A stretch of DNA of 59,979 nucleotides from an uncultured Flavobacteriales bacterium. Its GTDB lineage: Bacteria > Bacteroidota > Bacteroidia > Flavobacteriales_D > Sanyastnellaceae. This document shows, piece by piece, positions 24,575 through 36,273 of this stretch. The stretch covers positions 1 to 59,979 of the forward strand of contig CAJQLF010000038.1 of NCBI GenBank assembly GCA_905479115.1, read 5' to 3'. Both the position numbers and the translations under genes were made by a program. The stretch's first letter is position 1. The number at the start of each line of letters is the position of its first letter. The notes beneath the pieces are model-generated. The model searched no databases. It was not told the DNA's origin and saw only the letters and a list, made by a program, of their open reading frames with translations.

Positions 24575-24588
24575 GATCATTTTCCCTC

Positions 24589-26634
24589 ATGTGTCGCCTG
24601 CTTTTTATCGCTCTACTCTCTTTTATTGGATGCACCTCTTCCCTCGCTCAATGGGACGATGAGGAACCAGAATGCGATCATGTTCCCGAAGGAAAGGCGA
24701 TGAAATGGCTCCAAAAAGGCCAAAATGGCTCCAAATACGAGCGCTCAGAACGTGTGGAATTCCTGGAAGCGGCATTTGAGGAGGATGAATTATGCATGGC
24801 CTGCCTGTTCGAATGGGGCAAACTCGAATTCAATAGCATCAAACGCTCTCGCGGCAGTTTTTATCCTGCTCAAATCCCGCTGGAAATACTGGTGGACCGC
24901 TGCCCCTATTATCGCGCAGACGCCTGGTATATGGTAGGCGCGATCGCCTATGCCGACCGGGATTATGCCAAAGCACTATCGAGTTTCACTGAATACATTC
25001 GATTTCCTGCTGCTTCCGAAGAAGTCTTAGGCAAACATCGAACCAAGCGAATGCTCGAAGTGGAAGAGGTCATGCCGTTGATTTCTTTCTACATGGACTT
25101 CCAAAAAAATGAAGGCCGCTATACCCCAGAGCCCGTTCAACCTGTGAGCACGTCAACCGACGAATTTCTGCCCGCACTTTCGCCTGATGGGTCCATGCTG
25201 TTTTTCACGCGGCGTATGCGCTACAAAGCCAAGGGAGATGTGGTTTCAACGGAGTCTGAAGTTTTTCATGTCGCCGAACGCGAACCAGATGAAGATTTTG
25301 ACGCGGGAATTCCGCTAGAAAGCCCCTTCAATACCGGAACCCGTTACGGCGGTGCAAGCATTTCTGTCGACAACAGAGAGCTCTATATCGCAGCCGCAAA
25401 TCCAACTTCTAAATACCCGGATAACATCGATTTGTTTTTCACCTCCTATAAAATTATCGACCGAGATGACGACGGTGCATTCTTTTATGCTTGGGAACCT
25501 CTGGTGCCTCTTGATGCCATCAACACACCGGACGGGTGGGAGGCTCAGCCAGCTCTAAGTGCAAACGGAAAGGAACTCTATTTTGCGGGTGTCAATGCGA
25601 ACAGCCGTACCGACCAAAATGGCAACCCCACCATGGATATCTGGTGGTCCATTCGCAATGAATCTGGCGACTGGACAACTCCCACTTCCCTTCCCAGTCC
25701 GGTCAATTCTAATTTTAATGACAAGGCTCCATTCTTGCATCCCGACGGGCACACCCTCTATTTCGCGAGTGATCGAACGCCCAGCGGCGGTGGTTATGAC
25801 ATCTGGATGTGCAAAAAGGATACGAGCGGTGCCTGGGGGGCTGCAGTGAATTTTGGTACTCCGCTGAATACAGAGGGCGACGAGCATGGACTGGTCGTGA
25901 GCACCAATGGACGTGAGGCCTACTTTGCTGGACGCCGCGATGGGACGAAAGCTATGGATATCATTCGATTTCAAGTGCCTCCAGAATTTAAGCCAGAGAA
26001 TGTATTCATCGTTCAAGGCAGTTTAGACGATCCAGACCAAGAAGTGCCTGATGGAGCGCGACTTTATCTTCAATATGCTCAATCCAAGGAAGTACAAGAA
26101 ATAAAATTCGATGGGCGTGATGGACATTTTGCCTCCGTGGTAAGAGCAAGCTCAGAAGAAGATGTTCTGCTGGTTGCAGAAGCTGATGGGATCGCTTTTG
26201 AGGCGCGAGTAATCTATGATCACGAATCCAGTTCGCCGCGGGAAGATCGCGTTTCAACCGACATTGAACTTGCCCCCTCAAAAGATGGAGAGCCCTTCGA
26301 AATCGGAGACATTCAATTTGGAACAAATTCCTCTACCATCAATCGCACGAGCGAGTTGATGCTCGAGATTTTCGCGGCATACCTCCTTCGGAATGAAGCA
26401 GTTGGAGTAAGAATTAAAGGGCATACTGATGACCGGGGAAACCCGGAAGAAAACCAACTGCTCTCGGAGCAGCGCGCCCAAGCAGTAGCCCAGTCGCTCA
26501 TCGGTTATGGGGTCGCCTCCGCACAGGTTACCTACGAAGGGCTAGGACAATCGAGCCCTATCGCATCCAATTCCACTGCCGAAGGGCGCAGCTTAAATAG
26601 GCGGACAGAGTTCGAGATAGAGTTAAAAAATTGA
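24589..26634 (+). CDS. PorE-like OmpA-family envelope protein (TPR, PD40 propeller, CRD, OmpA)
   Basis: A 681-residue exported protein. The signal peptide ends in a lipobox-like FIGC (Cys15) or at SLA-Q. The domains in order are a TPR-like helical part (about 40-165), a beta-propeller of PD40/WD40-like blades with repeated ALSPDGSMLFFTR, ALSANGKELYFAG and FLHPDGHTLYFASDR units (about 185-465), a carboxypeptidase regulatory-like domain (about 475-550), and an OmpA C-terminal peptidoglycan-binding domain with IKGHTDDRGNPEENQLLSEQRA. This order is that of PorE, the peptidoglycan-anchored lipoprotein of the type IX secretion system, although several paralogues share it. It starts 14 bases after the symporter gene. 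Confidence 0.85.
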   Translation: MCRLLFIALLSFIGCTSSLAQWDDEEPECDHVPEGKAMKWLQKGQNGSKYERSERVEFLEAAFEEDELCMACLFEWGKLEFNSIKRSRGSFYPAQIPLEILVDRCPYYRADAWYMVGAIAYADRDYAKALSSFTEYIRFPAASEEVLGKHRTKRMLEVEEVMPLISFYMDFQKNEGRYTPEPVQPVSTSTDEFLPALSPDGSMLFFTRRMRYKAKGDVVSTESEVFHVAEREPDEDFDAGIPLESPFNTGTRYGGASISVDNRELYIAAANPTSKYPDNIDLFFTSYKIIDRDDDGAFFYAWEPLVPLDAINTPDGWEAQPALSANGKELYFAGVNANSRTDQNGNPTMDIWWSIRNESGDWTTPTSLPSPVNSNFNDKAPFLHPDGHTLYFASDRTPSGGGYDIWMCKKDTSGAWGAAVNFGTPLNTEGDEHGLVVSTNGREAYFAGRRDGTKAMDIIRFQVPPEFKPENVFIVQGSLDDPDQEVPDGARLYLQYAQSKEVQEIKFDGRDGHFASVVRASSEEDVLLVAEADGIAFEARVIYDHESSSPREDRVSTDIELAPSKDGEPFEIGDIQFGTNSSTINRTSELMLEIFAAYLLRNEAVGVRIKGHTDDRGNPEENQLLSEQRAQAVAQSLIGYGVASAQVTYEGLGQSSPIASNSTAEGRSLNRRTEFEIELKN

Positions 26635-26677
26635 GCTCCAACATCGAATACCGCCCTAGAATAGCGAAATTTATCGC

Positions 26678-27214
26678 ATGATCCGTACCTCCGCCCTTCT
26701 CTCCTTTCTGGTCTCGCTCATGGCGTTGACGTCTTGCCAATCAAATTCTGAAGCCAACCCTGCTTCAATCGAATCCTCCTCTTGGTCCTTCTATGGAGAC
26801 TCCATTCATGCTTATGAAGACCGGATTTCGATGCAATCTGCCGCCGCTCAACTGGATGAGTCAGGAGCCGTTGCAGGGCTATTTGAAGCTGAAATTGTGC
26901 AAAGTTGCATGACCATGGGATGCTGGATGAGTGTAAAAGGACCATACGATGACACTGTTTTGGTCTTCATGAAAGACCACGCGTTTTTCGTCCCCAAAGA
27001 CAGCCTTCAAGGGAAAACCGCCTTCTTTTCAGGCGAAGCGTATTACGACACGGTGTCGGTGGAAATGCAGATGCACCTGCTCGAAGATGCCGGGGCATCA
27101 CAAGAAGAAATCAATGCCGTCACTGAACCTGCATTTGAATTGGCCTTTGAAGCCGCAGGCGTGATGATCGCTGACGTTCCTTCAGGAGCCCCCATGGCAG
27201 GAGACGAAGAGTAA
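26678..27214 (+). CDS. DUF4920 lipoprotein
   Basis: A 178-residue exported protein with a lipoprotein signal peptide ending in LTSC (Cys20). The mature protein contains EIVQSCMTMGCWMSVKG, the CxxxGCWM feature of DUF4920 proteins of Bacteroidota, and a conserved-looking FMKDHAFFVPKDSLQGK. The paired cysteines suggest metal or redox chemistry, but no function is established. A degenerate GAAATTTA box lies 4 bases before the ATG, too weak to list as a promoter. Confidence 0.82.
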   Translation: MIRTSALLSFLVSLMALTSCQSNSEANPASIESSSWSFYGDSIHAYEDRISMQSAAAQLDESGAVAGLFEAEIVQSCMTMGCWMSVKGPYDDTVLVFMKDHAFFVPKDSLQGKTAFFSGEAYYDTVSVEMQMHLLEDAGASQEEINAVTEPAFELAFEAAGVMIADVPSGAPMAGDEE

Positions 27215-27217
27215 ACT

Positions 27218-27263
27218 CCGCTCATCCTCCTTCAGGAGAAAGCGGTCGATGATGCATTTTTTT
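27218..27263 (+). terminator. Possible terminator after the DUF4920 gene
   Basis: A nested hairpin with outer arms CCGCT (27218-27222) and AGCGG (27241-27245) and inner arms CTCC and GGAG. A run of seven T residues (27257-27263) begins 11 bases after the stem, which is farther than usual. Confidence 0.35.
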
Positions 27264-27344
27264 GTGAAAAAGAGCAACAGAAAAAGGCACACCAGTGCGT
27301 TGAGAACTTCACCAACTTGATCCAGCGAAGGAGGCCATGCTCGG

Positions 27345-27352
27345 TACCTTCG
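27345..27352 (+). promoter_or_regulatory. Promoter box TACCTTCG for the TPR gene
   Basis: The same sequence as the box of the heptose kinase gene at 53260. It lies 22 bases before the ATG at 27375. The 160-base gap 27215-27374 otherwise holds only the possible terminator. Confidence 0.45.
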
Positions 27353-27374
27353 GTAGGTAAGACTTCTGAAGTTC

Positions 27375-30300
27375 ATGAAACGATTCCACGCCCTCCTGAC
27401 CGCCGTTGCTTGCGTTCATTTGCTGCCCCTCTTTGGGATTGGTCAACCCTCCAATCCTTCAGATTGGGAGCGCGCCAGCCACTTTTGGGAACACAATAAG
27501 CTCAGTGCTGCACAGCATCATTATGATGAATGGCGAGTCCACAACAACGAGGCTCCTGCTTCTCAATTGGCTTTGGCCGAATACCGAGCCACGTCGTGTG
27601 CAATTCAACTGCAGCATCAAGATGCCGAGCAACGCGTTGAGCGATTCCTGAAACGGTACCCCGAACATCCACTTGGTCGACAGGCACAGTGGGATTTTGC
27701 AAATTTTTTATACCGCAAAAAAGATTGGAAAGATGCGGCAGCCGCCTTTGATGGGTTGAGCACGCTGCGCATGAAGCCCGCTCAAAAACTGGAGTGGCAA
27801 TTCAAGCGAGGCCACGCCTACTTCGAATTGGAGGAGTATGAGGAAGCACGACTGGATTTGTTTGCTGTCATGGAGGCGGAAGATGCGTTGACCAAGTTTC
27901 GTGAACCGGCGCGCTATTATTTCAGCCACATCTCATACATCAAAGGCCAGCCGCAAGTTGCCTTGGAAGGGTTCCAATCCCTAGCGGATGATCCCGCATT
28001 AAAAAACGTTGTGCCCATCTACATTGCTCAGTTGCTGCATGAAACAGAGCAATACGACCGGTTGATCGATTACGCACCCGTCGTGTTTTCGGATGAGATC
28101 AAAATGAAAGACTCCCAGCGGGCGGATATTTCACGCCTTGTTGGAGATGCTTTGTATAAAATGCAAGACTTCTTATCAGCTCTGCCCTACCTGGAAGTAG
28201 CCTATCACGAAGCTCGTGGATCCGGACGAACAAGGGATTTCTCTTACCAGATGGGATACACTTATTATCAGGCTGAGTCATATCTCAAAGCCCTGACGTG
28301 TTTTGCTCTGGTCGTGCGCGATACCGATGACATGGCTCAGCTGGCTCATTACCATGCTGCAGCGTGCTATCTAGCGCTGGATGAAAAGAGTAAGGCCAAA
28401 ACTTCCTTCAAAAAAGCATCTGAATTGGGCTTTGACTCCGATGTGCAAGAAGACGCTCTTTTTAGTTATGCAAAACTCGCGTATGAATTGACCTTCAATC
28501 CTTTTGATGATGCTGTTGTAGCGATTGAACGGTATTTGGCTGAATACCCTAATTCCCGTCGCAATGACGAGGCATATGGCTTCTTACTCGAGGTATATAT
28601 GTCATCCAAAAACTACGAGCGAGCGTTGGCAGCATTGGAGCAAATTGGCACCAAAACACCCGAAGTCAAAAAAGCGTATCAATTGGTCTCGTACAACCGC
28701 GGTGTCGAGCTTTTCCGCGCAGCAGCGTACGAAGAGTCTCATGCGTATTTCGAATCAGCGCGCACCTACCCCTACGATCCTATTTTAGCAGCTGAATCTC
28801 ACTTTTGGCAAGGTGAAGCGAGTTACTTACAAGAGAATTATGTCGCAGCAACGGCGCATTACGCAGCATTTGAATCGGCACCCGGCGCGTTCAAAAGCGT
28901 CCATTATGCCAACGGGATGTATGCTCGCGGTTACGCCCTGTTCAAGCGCGGTCTTTACCTCGATGCCCTGAGCGCTTTTCGTGGATACCTGAAAAGCACA
29001 GAGGACAAAGAATCTGGCAACCATGCAGACGCAAAGCTTCGGGTCGCAGATTGCTATTTCGTGAACAAAGAATTCAATCCTGCCGCACGTTATTATGGTG
29101 AAGTAATTGCCTCGAGCGAAAAAGATGAGGCCTATGCCAGGTTCCAGCGTGCTGAATGTTTCGCTTCGCTCAATCAGCCAGAATTCCAAATCGCTGAACT
29201 GAGTGCATTGATCGCCACGCAAACTCCTACAAGTTATCTCCCAGAGGCCCTTTATTCTATTGCGAGGGCCGAGATTGAATCAGATCAGCTGGCAGCTGCT
29301 CTAGACCATCTCAATCGCTTGAGAACAGAATTTCCAGAGGCGCTCAAAAGCAAAAATGCCCTGGTTGACTTGTGCTTAATTGCCATGAAAACAAACCAGC
29401 CAGAGGAAGTACTGCGCTTGTGGGACATTATCCGGACACAGTATGGAAGCGATGGCATTGCGAGTGATGCTTATAATATTGTGGAACCGGTCTTGATTGA
29501 CCAAGGACTCCTTGGCGATCTGCCCGCAGGGGTCGGGCTGAATACAGATGAAATCGAAGAGCGGCTATTCAATGCTGCTCGGGAAGCAGCTCTTGAGCGC
29601 AATTGCGACAAAGCCGTAATGCGTCTTTCCGAATACATCAATGACTACAACCGCGGTGCATTCTGGGTTGAAGCTCATTTTTTTCTGGGAAATTGTGCGT
29701 ACGACCAAGCGAGTTTTGACGCTGCGCGGCAAGCGTTTGAAACGGTGCTTGCCGAACCTGTGAATGATTACACCGAACCTGCAGCTCTCGGAGCCGCGAC
29801 CATCGCCTGGAACAGCCAAGACTTAGCTGGCGCCAAAATGCATTATAAGACCTTAGAAAGCGTGAGCTTTTTGCAAGAGAATGTTCTTGAAGCACGCATA
29901 GGTTTAATGCGGTGTCATTATTTGTTAGACGAGGCGGAAAAGGCCCTGTCCTATGCGGATCAGGTCATCAGCAATGCGAATACACCCACGGACATTCAAC
30001 GCACGGCCCAATATTGGCGAGCAAAAATCAACTACGACGCTGAACTCTACGATACAGCGCGACCGGATTTGCAAGCCGTCAGCGCCTTGGGAGGCACACG
30101 AGGTGCTGAATGTCAGTTCTTGCTCTGCGAAATGGAATTCATCGCAGGAAACTATGCCGAGACCGAGTCTGCCCTGTTCGCCTTTATTTCCGCCTTCGCC
30201 AATTATAGTAACTGGAAGCACCGAGCTTTTCTGCTTCTCATTGACACCTACATCGCTCTAGAAGATTGGTTTCAAGCTCGAGCCACTGCAGAGAGCATTT

Positions 30301-30446
30301 TGGAATTCGTCGAAAATGAAGACATCAGAAAAGAAGCGAAGCGCAAACTGCTCGAAATCGACCGCCTTGAATTAGCTGAACTCAATCCTTCAGATTCCAC
30401 GTCCGCTCAAGACAGCCTTTCATCCACCCCTGAAATCACCGAATGA
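27375..30446 (+). CDS. Large periplasmic TPR-repeat protein
   Basis: A 1023-residue exported protein with a signal peptide (about 1-22, ending FGIGQ) and tetratricopeptide-like repeats over almost its whole length. Recurrent units such as ALPYLEVAYHEA, YYQAESYLKALTCF and ARYYGEVIASSE are spaced about 34-40 residues apart. TPR solenoids hold protein partners; no catalytic domain is visible. The C-terminal tail is Ser/Thr-rich. Its stop overlaps the start of the beta-barrel gene (ATGATG at 30443), so the two are probably made together and may act together at the outer membrane. Such pairs occur in Bacteroidota, but the role is unknown to me. Confidence 0.85.
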   Translation: MKRFHALLTAVACVHLLPLFGIGQPSNPSDWERASHFWEHNKLSAAQHHYDEWRVHNNEAPASQLALAEYRATSCAIQLQHQDAEQRVERFLKRYPEHPLGRQAQWDFANFLYRKKDWKDAAAAFDGLSTLRMKPAQKLEWQFKRGHAYFELEEYEEARLDLFAVMEAEDALTKFREPARYYFSHISYIKGQPQVALEGFQSLADDPALKNVVPIYIAQLLHETEQYDRLIDYAPVVFSDEIKMKDSQRADISRLVGDALYKMQDFLSALPYLEVAYHEARGSGRTRDFSYQMGYTYYQAESYLKALTCFALVVRDTDDMAQLAHYHAAACYLALDEKSKAKTSFKKASELGFDSDVQEDALFSYAKLAYELTFNPFDDAVVAIERYLAEYPNSRRNDEAYGFLLEVYMSSKNYERALAALEQIGTKTPEVKKAYQLVSYNRGVELFRAAAYEESHAYFESARTYPYDPILAAESHFWQGEASYLQENYVAATAHYAAFESAPGAFKSVHYANGMYARGYALFKRGLYLDALSAFRGYLKSTEDKESGNHADAKLRVADCYFVNKEFNPAARYYGEVIASSEKDEAYARFQRAECFASLNQPEFQIAELSALIATQTPTSYLPEALYSIARAEIESDQLAAALDHLNRLRTEFPEALKSKNALVDLCLIAMKTNQPEEVLRLWDIIRTQYGSDGIASDAYNIVEPVLIDQGLLGDLPAGVGLNTDEIEERLFNAAREAALERNCDKAVMRLSEYINDYNRGAFWVEAHFFLGNCAYDQASFDAARQAFETVLAEPVNDYTEPAALGAATIAWNSQDLAGAKMHYKTLESVSFLQENVLEARIGLMRCHYLLDEAEKALSYADQVISNANTPTDIQRTAQYWRAKINYDAELYDTARPDLQAVSALGGTRGAECQFLLCEMEFIAGNYAETESALFAFISAFANYSNWKHRAFLLLIDTYIALEDWFQARATAESILEFVENEDIRKEAKRKLLEIDRLELAELNPSDSTSAQDSLSSTPEITE

Positions 30447-32215
30447 TGATGCCAAATCAATGGACTAAACTTTTGATTGCAGTGGCAATTCCTTGCAGTT
30501 CGCTCGCGTCCACCGTATCGTCGGACACCTTAGATTTAAATGTCACGTTTACAGGCGTTCGCGAAGTGTTACTTCGAGATGCACATAAAGAAATGCACTG
30601 GCCACAACCCGCCACGATAACCCGTTCAAAAGCCGACTTTTCCTACAGCGTGCTGCCCACCCGCAAAAACGTTCAGCCAGTTTGGGAGAGAGAACGCCCC
30701 AAACGCCTTAAAATCGAAGAGCCTTTGCCATTGCTCTACCGTGGTTTTGGAGAAGTGGGAATGGGAAATTTTCTCAGCCCCTCCATGTTAGTCAGCTACA
30801 CCGATTTGCGTTCAAGAAATCAGACCTGGGGTACGGAGGCGAGTCATCGTTCAACCCGAGATGGATTCATTGGCTTACTCGAATCTTCTCCCATACCGCA
30901 GCGATTCAGCACCAACGAATGGGCCGGTTGGTACAAACGATTTTTGAAAAAAACATACGTCGCAGCCCAGTCCAATTACACGCGCAATCTTGTGAGTTAT
31001 TATGGACGTGAAGAGGGGTTTCATACCATCGACTCTGTTTCCATTGGCAGCGGTGATTCGGTGGTCTTTAACGCTTGGCATGCGCAACTTGAATTCGGTA
31101 GTCAAGATCAAAGCCGACAAAAATGGAAGCATCAATCGACCTTAGATTACGGTGTGTTCTGGAATGACCAGAACGTGAAAGAACAGAACCTTGATGTTCA
31201 CTTTCAAATGCAAGGATCACTGGAGGAAACACCGGTTTCTTTAGTCATGCACGCCAACATCGATCGGTTGAACCGAAACAGTGAAGGGTTCATTTTGACA
31301 CCGCAGAAGCAAGCCGTTTTCGACCTCCACACCCGTGCAATGCGGGACTTTAAGCAACTGAAGACGTCGTTTGGCTTTGGAATGTGGGTGGATGCCCAAG
31401 GCCAACAACCGTTCCTGTTTGTACCGGAAATTGAAGCGTCCATTGGACTGCTCCAAAATCTATTTGTTCCGTATGTCAAACTCGGAGGGGGAATCGACCA
31501 AAATCGCTACGAGACCGTGCTTGCCGAGAACCCTTTCGTCCCCTCCCCCTCGCCTGCGGACTCCGGACAAACTTGGCAGAATACCTACGAAACAATCCAT
31601 CTACAAGCAGGAATGCGCGGTTCCATCACATCGGCCATCGCCTTCCACGTAAGTGCCGAACACAGCCGTCGCAATCAGCATTTATTTTGGGCGCCAAACA
31701 CCCACGTTGGTGATGGAGCTTACTTCCGCCCCTTGTACCAGGACTTGTCCATTACAACCCTCCAAGCGAATGCCACTTGGAAATTGGGGCAATCCACCGA
31801 ATTCACTGGAGAAGTTCAACAGCACACCTACACCGTGCGCGATTCCTCCTTCAATGAAATGAGCGCATGGAATCTCCCGACATTCGAAGTGAACGGATCC
31901 GTGCAACATACCATTAAGCAAAAGCTCCGCATCCTAACAAGTCTCAACGTGCAAACTGGCAGAAGAGGGTTGAAGTCCGCAACATTGGACGTCAATGACC
32001 CCGAGGTCATTGAAACTAGTTCGGCAACTGCTTGGGGGTATGCCTATGAGATGAACGACTTTCTGCAATGGGATATGCGGATCGATTACCTCTACAATGC
32101 CCGATTAAACGCCTGGGTATCCGGACAAAATCTTTTGAACCAAGCCAATCCCACATTCGCTGGTTACAATGGCCAAGGCACCCGGTTTCAACTCGGATTT
32201 AGCTTCGCATTTTAA
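30443..32215 (+). CDS. Outer-membrane beta-barrel protein (TonB-dependent-receptor-like, no plug)
   Basis: A 590-residue exported protein with a signal peptide (about 1-25). After about 100 N-terminal residues the sequence alternates polar and hydrophobic residues with many aromatic strand ends (for example TWKLGQSTEFTGEVQQHTY). It finishes with GTRFQLGFSFAF, a terminal Phe expected of outer-membrane barrels. The end segment NAWVSGQNLLNQANPTFAGY resembles the last strands of TonB-dependent receptors, but I see no plug domain or TonB box. It is translationally coupled to the TPR protein. The ligand is unknown. Confidence 0.78.
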   Translation: MMMPNQWTKLLIAVAIPCSSLASTVSSDTLDLNVTFTGVREVLLRDAHKEMHWPQPATITRSKADFSYSVLPTRKNVQPVWERERPKRLKIEEPLPLLYRGFGEVGMGNFLSPSMLVSYTDLRSRNQTWGTEASHRSTRDGFIGLLESSPIPQRFSTNEWAGWYKRFLKKTYVAAQSNYTRNLVSYYGREEGFHTIDSVSIGSGDSVVFNAWHAQLEFGSQDQSRQKWKHQSTLDYGVFWNDQNVKEQNLDVHFQMQGSLEETPVSLVMHANIDRLNRNSEGFILTPQKQAVFDLHTRAMRDFKQLKTSFGFGMWVDAQGQQPFLFVPEIEASIGLLQNLFVPYVKLGGGIDQNRYETVLAENPFVPSPSPADSGQTWQNTYETIHLQAGMRGSITSAIAFHVSAEHSRRNQHLFWAPNTHVGDGAYFRPLYQDLSITTLQANATWKLGQSTEFTGEVQQHTYTVRDSSFNEMSAWNLPTFEVNGSVQHTIKQKLRILTSLNVQTGRRGLKSATLDVNDPEVIETSSATAWGYAYEMNDFLQWDMRIDYLYNARLNAWVSGQNLLNQANPTFAGYNGQGTRFQLGFSFAF

Positions 32216-32309
32216 GGGAGCAAGCGCACTTGTGAGGAACCCTGTAAATCTTGTGGAAAACTGCCGGCATTAATTCAGCTGAAACCTCAGTAATTATTAG
32301 CGTTTCCCG

Positions 32310-32317
32310 TATTTTTA
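32310..32317 (+). promoter_or_regulatory. Possible gyrB promoter box TATTTTTA
   Basis: Five of six fixed TAnnTTTG positions match, about 47 bases before the gyrB ATG. It is the best candidate in the 149-base gap 32216-32364. Confidence 0.3.
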
Positions 32318-32352
32318 AGGATTATACTGAGTGGAAGCTCAGACCAACTTGA

Positions 32353-35155
<2,803 letters not shown>

Positions 35156-35168
35156 GACGCTTAACGAC

Positions 35169-36269
35169 TTAGTATTGGGGCTGATTCCAGACTTTCAGGG
35201 CATCCTCCAGCACCACACCCTCCAGCACTTCTGCCGTGATACCATCGGATAGCCCAAGCTTAATCGTGCGCTTCTCGTAGCGGTTTTCGCCGATCAAGAC
35301 TTCCACAAACGTCTCACCTTTGTCGTATTGAACCAGCATTTCTGGTATGACAAGCACGTCTCTCCTTTCGTCTAACACAACATTGGCATTGGCCGAATAT
35401 CCTGCACGAAGAAACTGGCCTTCATCCAATTGAACAGCAGCCTTGATCTCAAATTGAATCGCGCCGGCTTCCTCAAGCCCTTTGGGACTGATGTACTCCA
35501 ATTTTGCGGGAATCTTCAGCCCTTCAATCGCACCAACCGTCAATTCAATCTCCATGCCCACCGAAAGCTTCTCCACCTCTGACTCATCAATCTTTCCCAC
35601 AAACACCAGATCCATCATATCGGCGACAGCCGCAATGGTCGTGCCTTCATTAAAATTATTCGCTTCGATCACACTGTTCCCTTTCTTCACGGGTACATCC
35701 AACACCATCCCTTCAATGGTTGCTGTGATGAGCGTGTTGGACGTTCGACCGCTTCTCGCTGCTACACCATCCTGAATGATGCGAAGATTATCCTCGGAGG
35801 CATAAAATTCCTCTTGTGCCTGTTTTAACGCAAGATTAAAGCGTTGATAATCCGCCGCTGAGATGATGCCGTCTTGGAGCAATTGTTGGTTTCGATCAGC
35901 ATTTGTTTGCGCATCCTCCAGGCTGATTTTCGCACGTTCCAGTCGTGTTTCCGCATTGCTTAATGCTCCCATGTCCGGCACCACCATCACTTCTGCCATG
36001 ACCTGTCCAGATTGCACGAGTTCACCCGCTTCCACCAATACCCGGCGGACGATGCCAGAAATTTGAGGTTTGATGAGGATTTCTTGCCGCGGCTGAATGG
36101 AGCCTGCTGCGACTGTTTTAATCACAATATCACCCATGCGAGGCATCTCCGTTCGATAACTTGCTTCCTCTTCCTCCCCCTGTAAATAGAGGAAATTTAA
36201 GGTGTAGGCTGCACCCGCAAGGATGGCTACAATTACTGCAATTAACACATATACACGTCCTTTTTTCAT
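35169..36269 (-). CDS. MacA/HlyD-like periplasmic adaptor of an ABC exporter
   Basis: A 366-residue membrane fusion protein with one N-terminal helix (about 6-26), a biotinyl-lipoyl-like start (IKTVAAGSIQPRQEILIKPQISGIV, quoted in part across 49-75), a coiled-coil hairpin (about 105-170) and beta-barrel and proximal domains after it. Such adaptors link an inner-membrane MacB-type transporter to a TolC-like channel. It is the last gene of the operon, 4 bases after the second permease gene. The exported compound is unknown. Confidence 0.88.
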   Translation of the reverse strand: MKKGRVYVLIAVIVAILAGAAYTLNFLYLQGEEEEASYRTEMPRMGDIVIKTVAAGSIQPRQEILIKPQISGIVRRVLVEAGELVQSGQVMAEVMVVPDMGALSNAETRLERAKISLEDAQTNADRNQQLLQDGIISAADYQRFNLALKQAQEEFYASEDNLRIIQDGVAARSGRTSNTLITATIEGMVLDVPVKKGNSVIEANNFNEGTTIAAVADMMDLVFVGKIDESEVEKLSVGMEIELTVGAIEGLKIPAKLEYISPKGLEEAGAIQFEIKAAVQLDEGQFLRAGYSANANVVLDERRDVLVIPEMLVQYDKGETFVEVLIGENRYEKRTIKLGLSDGITAEVLEGVVLEDALKVWNQPQY

Positions 36270-36273
36270 CGCA

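Noticed and set aside
25555-26016. A 153-codon minus-strand frame within the PorE-like gene.
   Set aside because: Complement of the propeller repeats; no independent evidence.
27182-27376. A 64-residue minus-strand frame with a hydrophobic stretch in the gap between the DUF4920 and TPR genes.
   Set aside because: It overlaps both neighbours, has no promoter box and resembles no family I know; half of it is the complement of a candidate terminator.
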